DNA of 64,000 bases from positions 1 through 64,000 of the forward strand of contig NZ_FXXL01000007.1 in the NCBI RefSeq assembly GCF_900184685.1, read 5' to 3'. How positions within the stretch are numbered: the stretch's first letter is position 1; every line of letters starts with the position of its first letter. The translations under genes were made by a program, and so were the position numbers. Positions 43,728 through 52,933 of the stretch are shown piece after piece. Under the pieces are notes generated by a model. That model saw only the letters and a list, made by a program, of their open reading frames with translations. It had not been told where the DNA came from and ran no database searches. Origin of the DNA: Butyricimonas sp. Marseille-P3923 (GTDB taxonomy: Bacteria > Bacteroidota > Bacteroidia > Bacteroidales > Marinifilaceae).

Positions 43728-44279
43728 GTGCTTGATGACTTACATATAAAACGAATCTCCAAGGGCGATCGTGTGGCATTTGGAGAGCTTCACGAGGGAT
43801 TATATCAGCGGATGTTTTATTACGTGTACAAGATGTTGCACGATAAAGAACAGTCCGAAGATATCATTCAGGAGGCTTTTGTTTTGTATTGGAATAACCG
43901 GAATAACTTTTATAATTTGTTAGCGGTAAAGACCTATTTATACACGGTTATCAAAAACAAAATATTGGCGTTTCTGCGCGATACAACCAATCGGAAACGT
44001 ATTCTTGAAAGTATCGAATGGGAGGAGAGCGTTACCGGGGATTATGTTTTAATTACTGCCGAAATCTGTGGACAGGTGCAACAAGCCGTTCGTGAACTTC
44101 CCGCTCAAACACGACGGGTTATCGAGTTAAGTATGCAGGATATGACTGTCGAAAAAATAGCCGAAGAGATGTGTGTTTCTCCTAATACGGTGAAGACTTT
44201 GAAAAAGGTTGGATACCAGACGTTGAGAGAGAGGTTGAAACATTTGAGGGCGTTGTTGCTTTTCTTGTCCGTGGGGTGA
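43728..44279 (+). CDS. ECF RNA polymerase sigma factor (locus 2)
   Basis: 183 residues. Region 2 includes SEDIIQEAFVLYWNNRNNFYN and region 4 ends with ELPAQTRRVIELSMQDMTVEKIAEEMCVSPNTVKTLKK. The start is GTG (MLDDLHIKRISKGDRVAF); no in-frame ATG fits. A half copy of the family-C unit GTCTATAAAGTTG lies immediately before it (43715-43727). It is the first gene of the second sigma-FecR-SusC-SusD locus. It differs clearly from the locus 1 sigma, so the loci probably have separate signals. Confidence 0.9.
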   Translation: MLDDLHIKRISKGDRVAFGELHEGLYQRMFYYVYKMLHDKEQSEDIIQEAFVLYWNNRNNFYNLLAVKTYLYTVIKNKILAFLRDTTNRKRILESIEWEESVTGDYVLITAEICGQVQQAVRELPAQTRRVIELSMQDMTVEKIAEEMCVSPNTVKTLKKVGYQTLRERLKHLRALLLFLSVG

Positions 44280-44319
44280 TTTTGTAAAAAAAACAAAAAA
44301 ATGCATTTCTATTCACCCG

Positions 44320-44349
44320 CTTTTCCGAGTTACGCAATTATAGGGTGTA
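44320..44349 (+). promoter_or_regulatory. Candidate shared regulatory motif ahead of fecR 2
   Basis: CTTTT (44320-44324), 14 nt, TATAGGGTGTA (44339-44349), then the fecR ATG 22 nt later. It matches the block order and spacing at 25456-25485. Confidence 0.45.
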
Positions 44350-44371
44350 GTTTACGGAAAAATGATATACT

Positions 44372-45541
44372 ATGAGTGATATAGAAAAAGAAATAGGTAT
44401 TGCGAATGTCGTGGTGAAGAAGCTGTTGGGAGGCGGGATGTTGGACGAGGAAGAGGGAAGGCGGTTGCGGGAGTGGTTGGAGGAATCCGAGGAACACGAG
44501 GAATTGTTCAGACAAGTGTCGGGCGGGAAGAAGAACGAGGAATTTCAGGATATCGTGCGTTTGTCTGACCGGAAAGAACAGTGGCGGCGTTTGGAGCGGC
44601 TTACGAGGGAGAGAAAATCTATCGGGAGGAGGACTTGGTTGGCATATGCAGCGGGAATGGTCTTGTTACTGGGGCTTGGTTGGTGGTTCGGGTTGCAACG
44701 GGCGGGCAAGGACGAAACAGTTGTACGGATGGCGGTCATAGAGCCGGGAAAGACACAGGCATTGTTGATTCTGAACGATGGGCAGAAGATTGCCTTGCGA
44801 GATAGGGATACTTCGGTTGCCACATCTGGTACGAGTATTAATATCCGGACGGGACAAGTGGCGTACGAGATGAAGAAAGAGATGCAGGATACTGTCATGG
44901 AGTACAACACGATAGTGGTGCCTCGCGGAGGTATTTATTCGTTGGTGTTGAGTGACGGGACGGAAGTATTTTTGAACTCCGATTCGGAGTTACGTTATCC
45001 AGTGAAATTTACAGGGAAAAATCGGGTGGTCGATTTGAAAGGAGAGGCTTTTTTTGAAGTGACTCCCGACTCGTTGCACCCGTTTGTCGTGCAGGCGGGA
45101 GAGATGCGGACCCGTGTTCTTGGGACTTCGTTTAATATCATGGCTTATACCGATGAGCCTACAATACAGACTACTTTGTTTACCGGGCGGGTAGAGGTGT
45201 CCGTGGAACAAACTTCATTGAAGGAAGTATTGGCACCGGGGATGCAAGCTAATTGGGAAGTGGGGGCTGATGATATTTCGGTGAAAAAGGTAAGCATGGA
45301 TATACAATCGCTTTGGCGGGATGGCATTATCATGTTGGATGATGATGATTTGGAGAGTGTGATGCGTATGTTGGCACGTTGGTACAACGTGACTTACGAG
45401 TGGCGGGGCGACCGGAACGTGAAACATACCTTTACCGGGAAAATTAATCGTAACGAGGATTTGGGAAGCGTGTTAAGTACATTGACATTGTTGGGAGGTC
45501 CCCGTTTCGAGATTAAAGAAACGACAGTGTATATATACTAA
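44372..45541 (+). CDS. FecR-family anti-sigma/signal transducer (locus 2)
   Basis: 389 residues: acidic cytoplasmic N part (EEEGRRLREWLEESEEHEEL), a TM helix (LAYAAGMVLLLGLGWWFG, near residue 95), periplasmic FecR domain (VPRGGIYSLVLSDGTEVFLNSDSE, GEAFFEVTPD), and a C-terminal STN-like region (FTGKINRNEDLGSVLSTLTL). It would relay signals from the STN domain of the downstream SusC to the locus 2 sigma. It is separated from susC by a hairpin-containing leader. Confidence 0.93.
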   Translation: MSDIEKEIGIANVVVKKLLGGGMLDEEEGRRLREWLEESEEHEELFRQVSGGKKNEEFQDIVRLSDRKEQWRRLERLTRERKSIGRRTWLAYAAGMVLLLGLGWWFGLQRAGKDETVVRMAVIEPGKTQALLILNDGQKIALRDRDTSVATSGTSINIRTGQVAYEMKKEMQDTVMEYNTIVVPRGGIYSLVLSDGTEVFLNSDSELRYPVKFTGKNRVVDLKGEAFFEVTPDSLHPFVVQAGEMRTRVLGTSFNIMAYTDEPTIQTTLFTGRVEVSVEQTSLKEVLAPGMQANWEVGADDISVKKVSMDIQSLWRDGIIMLDDDDLESVMRMLARWYNVTYEWRGDRNVKHTFTGKINRNEDLGSVLSTLTLLGGPRFEIKETTVYIY

Positions 45542-45547
45542 AAAATA

Positions 45548-45575
45548 ACCGGTGGCATGTGGAAGATGCCCCGGT
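45548..45575 (+). promoter_or_regulatory. Hairpin in the leader of susC 2
   Basis: ACCGG-(T)-GGCAT pairs with ATGCC-CCGGT around the loop GTGGAAG, with one bulged T and otherwise perfect. It ends 54 nt before the susC start. The locus 1 leader has a comparable hairpin with the loop TTGGAAG (26674-26700). Confidence 0.55.
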
Positions 45576-45628
45576 CATTCAACCTCTTGGAAAACCAAGA
45601 AATTATTAATTTAATGTTTTACAAATCT

Positions 45629-48600
45629 ATGCAAAAAAATCGTGAAATGAAACATCCGAAGATGTTTTCTGCTTCGTGTAGGCGATTATCTGTGATAGGA
45701 ATCAGTCTTCTGGTCTGGATGATGCTTACTTCGCCCTTGGTATTCGGGCAGCAGAATGGTAAATTAATCTCGTTGAAATTGGACAAGGTAACTGTTCTTG
45801 ATGCGATTAAGGAAATCAATCGTTTGAGTGGAAATTCGGTCAGTTACAAGCGGGAAGAACTTGAAAAGGAAGTTCGACAAGTGTCCTTGGAGCTAAAGGA
45901 CGTTCAGATTATTAAAGCCGTGGAAGCCGTGTTGCAAGGAACTCGTTTGGTTGCTATTGCACAAGGGGAAATAATTTTAATTGTTCCGCGGAAGGATGAT
46001 GTGGGATTGAAATCATTGCGAGTGAAGGGATTCGTGTATGAGCAGAACAAAGACGTGTTACCGGGTGTGACGGTGAAAGTGGCAGGGATTCCCTTGGGTA
46101 CTTCGACGAATACGATGGGGTGGTTCGCTATTGATCTGCCGATACAGGAAGGCAAGCTGGAATTTTCTTTCGTGGGATACAAAAAGAAAGTAGTGAATTT
46201 TACAGCAACGACGGATACCTTACGGGTAGTGATGGAGGAAGATTTTCAACAGGTGGATGAAGTGGTTGTAACAGGTATATTCAACAAACCCAAAGAGAGT
46301 TTCACGGGAGCGGTGACGGCAATCACGAAGGAGGATTTGAAAACAAATTTTTCTCGAAATTTGATTCAAACGTTGGCGAATATTGATGCCAGTTTGTTGA
46401 TCGTTCAGAACAATAATATGGGGTCAGACCCGAACACGTTACCTGAAATACAGTTGCGGGGAGCATCTACTATGCTTGATCTTTCGGATTTGGAATCTCA
46501 GACCCGGCATCCGGAATATAATCAACCGTTGTTTATTATGGATGGGTTTGAGGTGGATCTAGAACGTGTAATGGACTTGAATCAGAATGATATCGAGAAT
46601 ATTACAATTTTGAAGGATGCAAGCGCCACTTCCTTGTATGGTTCCCGGGGAGCTAACGGGGTGATTGTCATCACGACAACCCTGGCAACTGCGGGGGCTC
46701 TTACCGTGTCGTATGAGGGACGATTGAATTTGCAAATCCCGGATCTCAGTACTTACGATAACTTGATGACTGCTTCCGAGAAATTTGAGATGGAAAAGAT
46801 ATATGGGGTATGGGATAACTTGGAATCTTACTTGCCAAACGGGCAAACATACCAAGAGGCATACGACGAGATTGAAGCTGCTATAGCTGCCGGCCGGAAT
46901 TACGATTGGTTGAAAGTGCCTACTCGCACGGGGGTGGGACAATATCATTCTTTGCGTTTTATGGGAAATCAAGAAAACTGGAATTACATGTTGAGTTTGT
47001 CGTATGAGGATGTAAAAGGGGTAATGAAAGAATCGGAACGTAAGAATTTTAACGGAACGATGCAATTGGGGTACCGTAAAGATAAATGGAATATACGCCA
47101 AAGTCTTAGTGTCGGTTTTAATAGAAATCAAGATTCTCCTTACGGAAAGTTTAGTAATTATGTACAAATGAATAGATACTGGGAACCGTATGACGAGAGC
47201 GGGAAACCGGTGGACTATTTCTATCATCCGTCTTCTTCTTACGGGCCTATCGATAATCCATTGTATGATCATGCGGTGGGGGTATGGAATAAAACGAAAT
47301 ACATGAATTTGCGCAGCAATACGGCGATTGATTTTACGATTAATCAAAATTTGAAGGCACAGGCGACATTCGGCTTGAATTTTAAAAATACAAGATATGA
47401 CGGTTTTACGCCACCGGAACATAAGAATTTTGAATACGTGACAGAGGTTGAACGGAAAGGGTCTTACGGGAGACGTGAGGGGGAAGAAACCATGTGGCAA
47501 ATGCGTTTAATGTTGAATTATAATAACATTTTTTCGGAGAAACATATGGTAACCTTGGGAATTAACGGGGAATTGAGTGAGACGATTTCCGATGACGTTA
47601 ATTGGGTTGCCACCGGATTCATATCTTCTAATGTCAGTCATCCCGGAATGTCGATGTCTTACCCGAGTTCGGGAGGGACAAACGGTAGTGAAAGTACTGT
47701 ACGTCGGGCTTCCTTGATTGCTACGGCTAACTATTATTATGACCAACGTTATTTCGTGGATTTTTCTATCAATTATAATGGAGGTTCTTCTTATGGCAAG
47801 AATAGTCGTTTCCAATATTTCTATTCCGTGGGAGCGGGATGGATGGTGAATAATGAAATGTTCGTGAAAGAGCATTTGCCGTTTATCAACGAGATGCGTT
47901 TCCGTTACTCTTTTGGGGTTACGGGGAATATGTTTGCAAGCCCGGAGGTATCCATGGAGGTATTCAAAAGAAATTCGTCCAATGTTTATTTGGGGGGAAT
48001 CGCTTGGACGTTAGGGCAGTTTGCCAATCCGGATTTGGAGCAGCAGAATACTTACCAGCATAATGTTGGTTTGGACTTGAAGTTATTTAACAGTCGTGTA
48101 ACCGGTTCGTTGAATTATTATAATTATTTGACCAATAATACATTGACGGAGATGGGACTACCGATATCACATGGTTTTGAACGTATCATGGGGAATGTCG
48201 GAAAAATACGGAATGAAGGATGGGATGGAAACGTGGATGTGCTGCTATACCGGAATACTGAAAAAAAAGTTAGCTGGAGATTATTTACCTCTTTCTCCAA
48301 GCGGAAAAATACTGTAGTGAAATTGTCTGAAGGATATAAGAAACGGATAGAGGGCTATAATAAAGGAATGAGTAATAGTACGGATATTTTGAAATACCGG
48401 GAAGGTTATTCTTTGGATGCTATTTACGGATTGCGGACGGTAGGTGTTGATCCGACTTCGGGGCAGCGTGTGTTTTTAAAGGCGGATGGGGTTACTACCA
48501 CCTTGGAACAGGATTCTGATGATTTGGTTTATTTGGGAAATCTTCAACCTAAATTGAACGGAACTTTCGGTACCTCATTCTACTATGGAGGGTTTAGCAT

Positions 48601-49009
48601 GACAATTGGTTTTGGTATGAAATGGGGAGGGAAAGCAGTAAATTTCACGGAATTAGCGAAAGGTGAGAATGCGACTACGACGTTTAATATGGATCGTCGG
48701 ATGATGAAACACAGTTGGCAACAGGTGGGCGATCAAGCGCGTTATAAAAATAAGCACGGTGATTATGCCGGATTAAGTACGTTCACGTGTGATGCTTTCG
48801 TATGTAAAGATAATGTGTTCAGTTGTAACAATATCAATCTTTCCTATTCTTTCTCGCAAAATTGGTTCAAGAGAGCTACTGGATTGGAAAGTTTATCTAT
48901 TTCGGCTTCTTTATCGGATATTTTTTATTTTTCCACGATCGAGCGAGAGAGAGGAACGGCTTATCCGTTCTCGGTTAATCCGAATTTCTCGATTTCATGT
49001 ACATTTTAA
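45629..49009 (+). CDS. SusC/RagA-type TonB-dependent receptor with STN domain (locus 2)
   Basis: 1126 residues from ATG 45629. Signal (about 1-40, LTSPLVFGQQ), STN domain (about 45-110, VTVLDAIKEINRLSG), carboxypeptidase-regulatory-like domain (VKGFVYEQNKDVLPGVTVKVAG, near 130), plug (VDEVVVTGIFNKPKESFTG; ILKDASATSLYGSRGANGVIVITT near 330), and the barrel to FSISCTF. Upstream in-frame ATGs (45557, 45614) exist, but ATG 45629 lies in the context ACAAATCTATGCAAAAAAAT, which is almost identical to that of susC 1. It imports its substrate together with SusD 2 and TonB energy. Confidence 0.94.
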   Translation: MQKNREMKHPKMFSASCRRLSVIGISLLVWMMLTSPLVFGQQNGKLISLKLDKVTVLDAIKEINRLSGNSVSYKREELEKEVRQVSLELKDVQIIKAVEAVLQGTRLVAIAQGEIILIVPRKDDVGLKSLRVKGFVYEQNKDVLPGVTVKVAGIPLGTSTNTMGWFAIDLPIQEGKLEFSFVGYKKKVVNFTATTDTLRVVMEEDFQQVDEVVVTGIFNKPKESFTGAVTAITKEDLKTNFSRNLIQTLANIDASLLIVQNNNMGSDPNTLPEIQLRGASTMLDLSDLESQTRHPEYNQPLFIMDGFEVDLERVMDLNQNDIENITILKDASATSLYGSRGANGVIVITTTLATAGALTVSYEGRLNLQIPDLSTYDNLMTASEKFEMEKIYGVWDNLESYLPNGQTYQEAYDEIEAAIAAGRNYDWLKVPTRTGVGQYHSLRFMGNQENWNYMLSLSYEDVKGVMKESERKNFNGTMQLGYRKDKWNIRQSLSVGFNRNQDSPYGKFSNYVQMNRYWEPYDESGKPVDYFYHPSSSYGPIDNPLYDHAVGVWNKTKYMNLRSNTAIDFTINQNLKAQATFGLNFKNTRYDGFTPPEHKNFEYVTEVERKGSYGRREGEETMWQMRLMLNYNNIFSEKHMVTLGINGELSETISDDVNWVATGFISSNVSHPGMSMSYPSSGGTNGSESTVRRASLIATANYYYDQRYFVDFSINYNGGSSYGKNSRFQYFYSVGAGWMVNNEMFVKEHLPFINEMRFRYSFGVTGNMFASPEVSMEVFKRNSSNVYLGGIAWTLGQFANPDLEQQNTYQHNVGLDLKLFNSRVTGSLNYYNYLTNNTLTEMGLPISHGFERIMGNVGKIRNEGWDGNVDVLLYRNTEKKVSWRLFTSFSKRKNTVVKLSEGYKKRIEGYNKGMSNSTDILKYREGYSLDAIYGLRTVGVDPTSGQRVFLKADGVTTTLEQDSDDLVYLGNLQPKLNGTFGTSFYYGGFSMTIGFGMKWGGKAVNFTELAKGENATTTFNMDRRMMKHSWQQVGDQARYKNKHGDYAGLSTFTCDAFVCKDNVFSCNNINLSYSFSQNWFKRATGLESLSISASLSDIFYFSTIERERGTAYPFSVNPNFSISCTF

Positions 49010-49020
49010 AATTCAAACTT

Positions 49021-50493
49021 ATGATGAAAAAAGTTATATACACGGTAGGGTTGAGTATGATGCTGTGTGCTTGTACCGATTGGTTGACCGTGCAGCCGGA
49101 AGCATCGATGACTACAGAGACGTTGTTCCAAACGGATAACGGCGTGAAATACGGGTTGAACGGAGCATACATGCTCGCACAATATGTTTATGGACCTTCG
49201 GGATCTTTGGGGGGAACAAGTATCGTGGAAAATATGGCTAATACTTATCTTTATACGATAAATTCGGACGGGGAGAAATGGGCAAATCATATTTATGAGG
49301 ATACAGATTCTCAAAAGGACGTTAATGCAAGTACTTTTTTACAATCTTATAACATTATTGCTAATTTGAATTCCTTGCTTAATGAAATGGTTGCTCATCA
49401 AGGTAAGATTACGCCCGAGTGTTATGCTATTGTACGGGGGGAAGCTTTTGCTTTGCGTGCTTGTTGTCATTTCGATTTGCTGCGAGTGTATGGACCCGTG
49501 CCTTCTAAAGTGGATGCGGGAAAGAGGTATTTACCCTACGTGCGGGTGAATGATCCGGAGAATTACGAGTATCATACTTTTGACCAATTTATAGAATATG
49601 TGCAGGCAGATTTAGATAGTGCAGAGTTTTTGCTGGGGAAATACGATCCGGTGTTAACTACTAATATTTCTTATACAGAATCGACTTCGTACGAGTGGTC
49701 CTATCGTAAGAGTCGTATAAATTACTATGGCGTGTTGGGATTGCAGGCTCGCGTGGCTTTATGGAACGGAGAAGAAGAGAAAGCCGTGCGTTACGCAAGG
49801 TTGGTGAAGGATGCTAAGGATTCGGAAGAGTCGTGGGCACAATTACAATTCAAATTAACTACTCCGGATGATGATGTGAATAGTTTTTACACGACTGATT
49901 TGTCGCATTATTCGGAGCATATCTGCGGGGTGAAGTGTGATCAATTCGATTTTAGTACTTCATTATGGGCTCCAAGAAGATTAGCTGCAACTAATGACGT
50001 GAGTTATAGAGAACTGTTGTATGGTGAAAATTATGCAGATGATTTGCGTTACCAGCATTTTTGGAAAACGGGAAGCGGAACATGGTATGCCCCAGATGGA
50101 AGTATACTGGAACAATATAAGGTGATTTCTATTACTATTAATAAATTCAGCCAATTTTTAGCGAATTCCACGAACAATTGCAAGGATAATTTTCCGATTA
50201 TGCGTTTACCTGAAATCTATTTCATTATGATGGAGTGTGGGCCTTTGGATGAGGCGAATGTTCTGTACGAGGAATATTGTTCTGCACGTAATATAGAGTA
50301 TGTCCCTTTAACCGATGCGGATCGCCAAGAGCGTGTTATGTTAGAGAGTATCAGGGAATACGTGGCTGAAGGACAAAATTTCTTTACGTATAAACGGAAT
50401 AACGTGAGACGTATGTTTGGGGCAACGTCGGATTGTTCGGAGGATCAATATATCGTGCCGATTCCGGAAGCTGAAAGTTTGAATGTAAAATAA
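49021..50493 (+). CDS. SusD/RagB-family lipoprotein (locus 2)
   Basis: 490 residues from the ATG at 49021 (MMKKVIYT), with lipobox MLCACTDW. SusD-type features are VRGEAFALRACCHFDLLRVYGPVP, the YYGVLGLQARVALWNGEEEKAVRYA helix, and the C-terminal ESIREYVAEGQNFFTYKRNN block, which is shorter than in locus 1 SusD. A start at 48997 would overlap the susC stop and displace the signal peptide, so it is rejected. It forms the lid of SusC 2. Confidence 0.92.
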   Translation: MMKKVIYTVGLSMMLCACTDWLTVQPEASMTTETLFQTDNGVKYGLNGAYMLAQYVYGPSGSLGGTSIVENMANTYLYTINSDGEKWANHIYEDTDSQKDVNASTFLQSYNIIANLNSLLNEMVAHQGKITPECYAIVRGEAFALRACCHFDLLRVYGPVPSKVDAGKRYLPYVRVNDPENYEYHTFDQFIEYVQADLDSAEFLLGKYDPVLTTNISYTESTSYEWSYRKSRINYYGVLGLQARVALWNGEEEKAVRYARLVKDAKDSEESWAQLQFKLTTPDDDVNSFYTTDLSHYSEHICGVKCDQFDFSTSLWAPRRLAATNDVSYRELLYGENYADDLRYQHFWKTGSGTWYAPDGSILEQYKVISITINKFSQFLANSTNNCKDNFPIMRLPEIYFIMMECGPLDEANVLYEEYCSARNIEYVPLTDADRQERVMLESIREYVAEGQNFFTYKRNNVRRMFGATSDCSEDQYIVPIPEAESLNVK

Positions 50494-50500
50494 TGAAGTT

Positions 50501-51058
50501 ATGAAAAAGATATTAATGATGATATGGGGTGCCTGTTTATGGGGTGCCTGTGAAAAAGCGGAAGTTCCTTCCACGTATAACGGACCTGATGGCATTCATT
50601 TTTATTATGATCAAGCAGGACCTTTCGATGCGGATCCTTATCCGAATTCTGATAAAACAGGGTATTTATCCCTTTCTCAAGAGACGGATACTCTTTGGTA
50701 CAAGATTGACGTCATGGGAAATGTGAGTGGAAAAGAACGGAAATTTGCCCTAAAACAAAGTGTCTTGTCTTCGATAGATAGTTCTTCTTATTACACGGGG
50801 ATAGCGACGGTAGCTGTTCCGGGTGTGAATTATGTAGCTTTTGATGATCCCCGGATGGAGGAATATTACGTGATACCGCCTCATACTTCAAGTATATTGG
50901 TGCCGGTGATACTATTGCGTGATCCGGATGTTGATTTCGGATCTTCTTGGTCCAAAACATTTTGCTTGCATTTTGAGATCGTGCCGAATGATGAAGTGAA
51001 GATTTTGGATTCGAGATTTTATAGAGGAAAGGCTAAGTTTACTCAATGGAGTTGGTGA
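50501..51058 (+). CDS. DUF4843-type lipoprotein (locus 2)
   Basis: 185-residue lipoprotein (MKKILMMIWGACLWGACEKA). The pattern GIHFYYDQ near the start, DTLWYKIDVMGNVSGKERKFAL in the middle and YVIPPHTSSILVPVILLRDPDV fits DUF4843, a beta-rich family that follows SusD genes and is thought to assist at the surface. It starts 7 nt after the susD stop. Function is inferred from position only. Confidence 0.82.
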   Translation: MKKILMMIWGACLWGACEKAEVPSTYNGPDGIHFYYDQAGPFDADPYPNSDKTGYLSLSQETDTLWYKIDVMGNVSGKERKFALKQSVLSSIDSSSYYTGIATVAVPGVNYVAFDDPRMEEYYVIPPHTSSILVPVILLRDPDVDFGSSWSKTFCLHFEIVPNDEVKILDSRFYRGKAKFTQWSW

Positions 51059-51061
51059 CGG

Positions 51062-51085
51062 GAGGGTGTGTTTTAACACACCCTC
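51062..51085 (+). terminator. Terminator-like hairpin after the DUF4843 gene
   Basis: Perfect 9-bp stem GAGGGTGTG / CACACCCTC with loop TTTTAA, but no T run. It may separate the SusC-SusD-DUF4843 unit from the thioredoxin genes or reduce read-through. Confidence 0.5.
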
Positions 51086-51236
51086 TGGTTCATAAAGTCC
51101 ATAAAGTTGAGCCTTTGGTTCTTAAAGTTTATAAGGTCAATTGATAGAATATTAAGTATTTACAAAAAACAGAAGACCTTTTGACCTTACGGACGTTATG
51201 GACTTTACAGACCGGAGGTGCGTTTTGCCACACCTC
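51086..51236. repeat. Family-C dispersed repeat, copy 3 (no core)
   Basis: The left side has GGTTCATAAAGTCCATAAAG and AAAGTTTATAAGGTC; the right side has GACCTTACGGACGTTATGGA and CTTTACAGACC. The GCGGGCGCTTTGT core of copies 1 and 2 is missing; an AT-rich stretch replaces it. A second hairpin GAGGTG/CACCTC lies at the right end. Confidence 0.65.
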
Positions 51237-51324
51237 TTTATCACCAGAGAAATAAATCAGGTATTTTAAATTGTTAAATATATTGGCGGGTGTAATCTCG
51301 CTTGATATTAATTTGTATTTAGTT

Positions 51325-52413
51325 ATGAAAAAGATAGTATTGTTGTTTGTAGCCGTGTGTCTTATGTTGTCTTTGTCGGCTCAGACAAATTTTCAGAATT
51401 TGGTATTAGACAAAGCTTTGGATAAAGCTAAAGGAGAGGGGAAGATGGTGTTCGTGGATTGTTACACTTCTTGGTGTGGTCCTTGTAAGATGATGGCGGA
51501 GGAAATATTACCCTTGAAGGAAGTGGGCGAGTACATGAACGAAAAGTTCGTGTGCGTGAAATATGATATGGAGAAAGGGGAAGGCCCGGAAATCGCAAAA
51601 AAATATGGAGTGAGTTCTTACCCGACATTTTTGTTATTGAACACGGACGGGAGTTTGAAAGATCGGGTCGTGGGTGCCTCTTTTGCTGGCGAGGAGTTCG
51701 TTTATAAAATGAAGTTAGCCATAGGGGATATTTCAACGGTACGGATGGATTCTTTGTATGCTGCCGGAAATCGGATGAGTAGGTTTATCCTCTCGTATTT
51801 GAAAGCGTTGCAAGCAACCCAACAGTATGATAAGGCACGAGTGATTTCAACAGAGTTGATCAAATCGTTGAATGATAAACAGAAGGCGTATGCCACCTAT
51901 TGGTTCCTTTACGAGGACATCAATATTTCGCCGTTAGGTTCCGAGAACGTGGATTATCTCTTGGAGCACGCCGCTAATTTTCGAGAAGGTGTGGGAAAAG
52001 AGATCGTGAACGTGAAGCTCGCTTCTCTTTTTGAGGTACAATTGGAGGATATGCTTAGAGGAAGAAACAAGCGGGTCACCTTGTATGACGTGGAAACAAT
52101 CGAAAAACGATTACGAGCATGTCAAATGACGGACAGGAAAGATTTAGTCGATTACATTGTTTTGGTGAAAGCGATGTTGACCAAGAATGCTGATGAAGCC
52201 TTTGCCGTGTGCACGAGATTATTTCCCGAGATGGCGGAGGATAAGTTGAGTTATCTCTATTTTAACCCGATATTGACTTTGAAAGGAAAATGGAGCGAGG
52301 AACAAAAAGCGGAATTGATTAAAATGTCAATGGTATTGTCTAAAAAAGTGAAAAATCCAGTGTTAAGTGATGGTTTTGTCAATTTTGCGAACTCAATAAT
52401 TCCCAATCTCTAA
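51325..52413 (+). CDS. Exported thioredoxin-like protein (locus 2, first of three)
   Basis: 362 residues from the ATG at 51325 with a signal peptide (LFVAVCLMLSLSAQ). The thioredoxin fold is near the N terminus: CYTSWCGPCKMMAEEI with Cys51 and Cys54, and GVSSYPTFLLL carrying the cis-Pro. The remaining 220 residues are helical, with TPR-like spacing (YDKARVISTELIKSL). This is the DsbD-c/thioredoxin_7-like arrangement with a helical tail. It probably reduces disulfides in the envelope. The longer frame from 51271 would bury the signal peptide. Confidence 0.87.
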   Translation: MKKIVLLFVAVCLMLSLSAQTNFQNLVLDKALDKAKGEGKMVFVDCYTSWCGPCKMMAEEILPLKEVGEYMNEKFVCVKYDMEKGEGPEIAKKYGVSSYPTFLLLNTDGSLKDRVVGASFAGEEFVYKMKLAIGDISTVRMDSLYAAGNRMSRFILSYLKALQATQQYDKARVISTELIKSLNDKQKAYATYWFLYEDINISPLGSENVDYLLEHAANFREGVGKEIVNVKLASLFEVQLEDMLRGRNKRVTLYDVETIEKRLRACQMTDRKDLVDYIVLVKAMLTKNADEAFAVCTRLFPEMAEDKLSYLYFNPILTLKGKWSEEQKAELIKMSMVLSKKVKNPVLSDGFVNFANSIIPNL

Positions 52414-52428
52414 AATGAAGAAACTGAT

Positions 52429-52932
52429 ATGAGAAGATTATTCTTGATAATTTGTCTTTTGTTACCTCTTTTGGGTAGGGCAGATGAGGAATCGAAAGTG
52501 AAAACATTGAAAAAAGGGGATAGCTGTCCGAGGTTCGTTTTTAAAGATACGAAAGGACATGAGATGTCGTTGGAACAATTCAAGGGAAAATACGTGGTGC
52601 TTGACATCTGGGCATCGTGGTGTCACCCGTGCAAGCGAGAATTTCCGAGTTTGAAGAAGTTGGAAGAAAAATACAAGGGTAAAAATATTGTATTCGTGGG
52701 ACTCTCTTGTGATCAATCGGAATGGAGATGGAAGAATGAACTTGGTTTCCAGCGGGATATGGTGATGTATCAATGGTGGATTATGCGTGATGATTTTACG
52801 CGAGCGTTTCAAATTGCGGCGATCCCCCGTTTGATATTGCTGGATAAAAAAGGTCGTGTATTGCATTTGGCTTTACCGAAACCTTCAGATGAGAAGTTCG
52901 AGAAAATTTTGAATGAATTAAAAGAATTGTAA
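52429..52932 (+). CDS. TlpA-family thioredoxin, single domain (locus 2, second)
   Basis: 167 residues: a signal peptide (LIICLLLPLLGRA) and a compact TlpA/ResA fold with active site WCHPC (Cys65, Cys68) in DIWASWCHPCKREFPSL; His between the cysteines differs from the WCGPC of its neighbours, and DsbA proteins have a similar CxHC arrangement. The cis-Pro motif is AAIPRLILLD. It starts 15 nt after the preceding gene and ends 1 nt before the next, so the three form one unit. Confidence 0.9.
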   Translation: MRRLFLIICLLLPLLGRADEESKVKTLKKGDSCPRFVFKDTKGHEMSLEQFKGKYVVLDIWASWCHPCKREFPSLKKLEEKYKGKNIVFVGLSCDQSEWRWKNELGFQRDMVMYQWWIMRDDFTRAFQIAAIPRLILLDKKGRVLHLALPKPSDEKFEKILNELKEL

Positions 52933-52933
52933 T

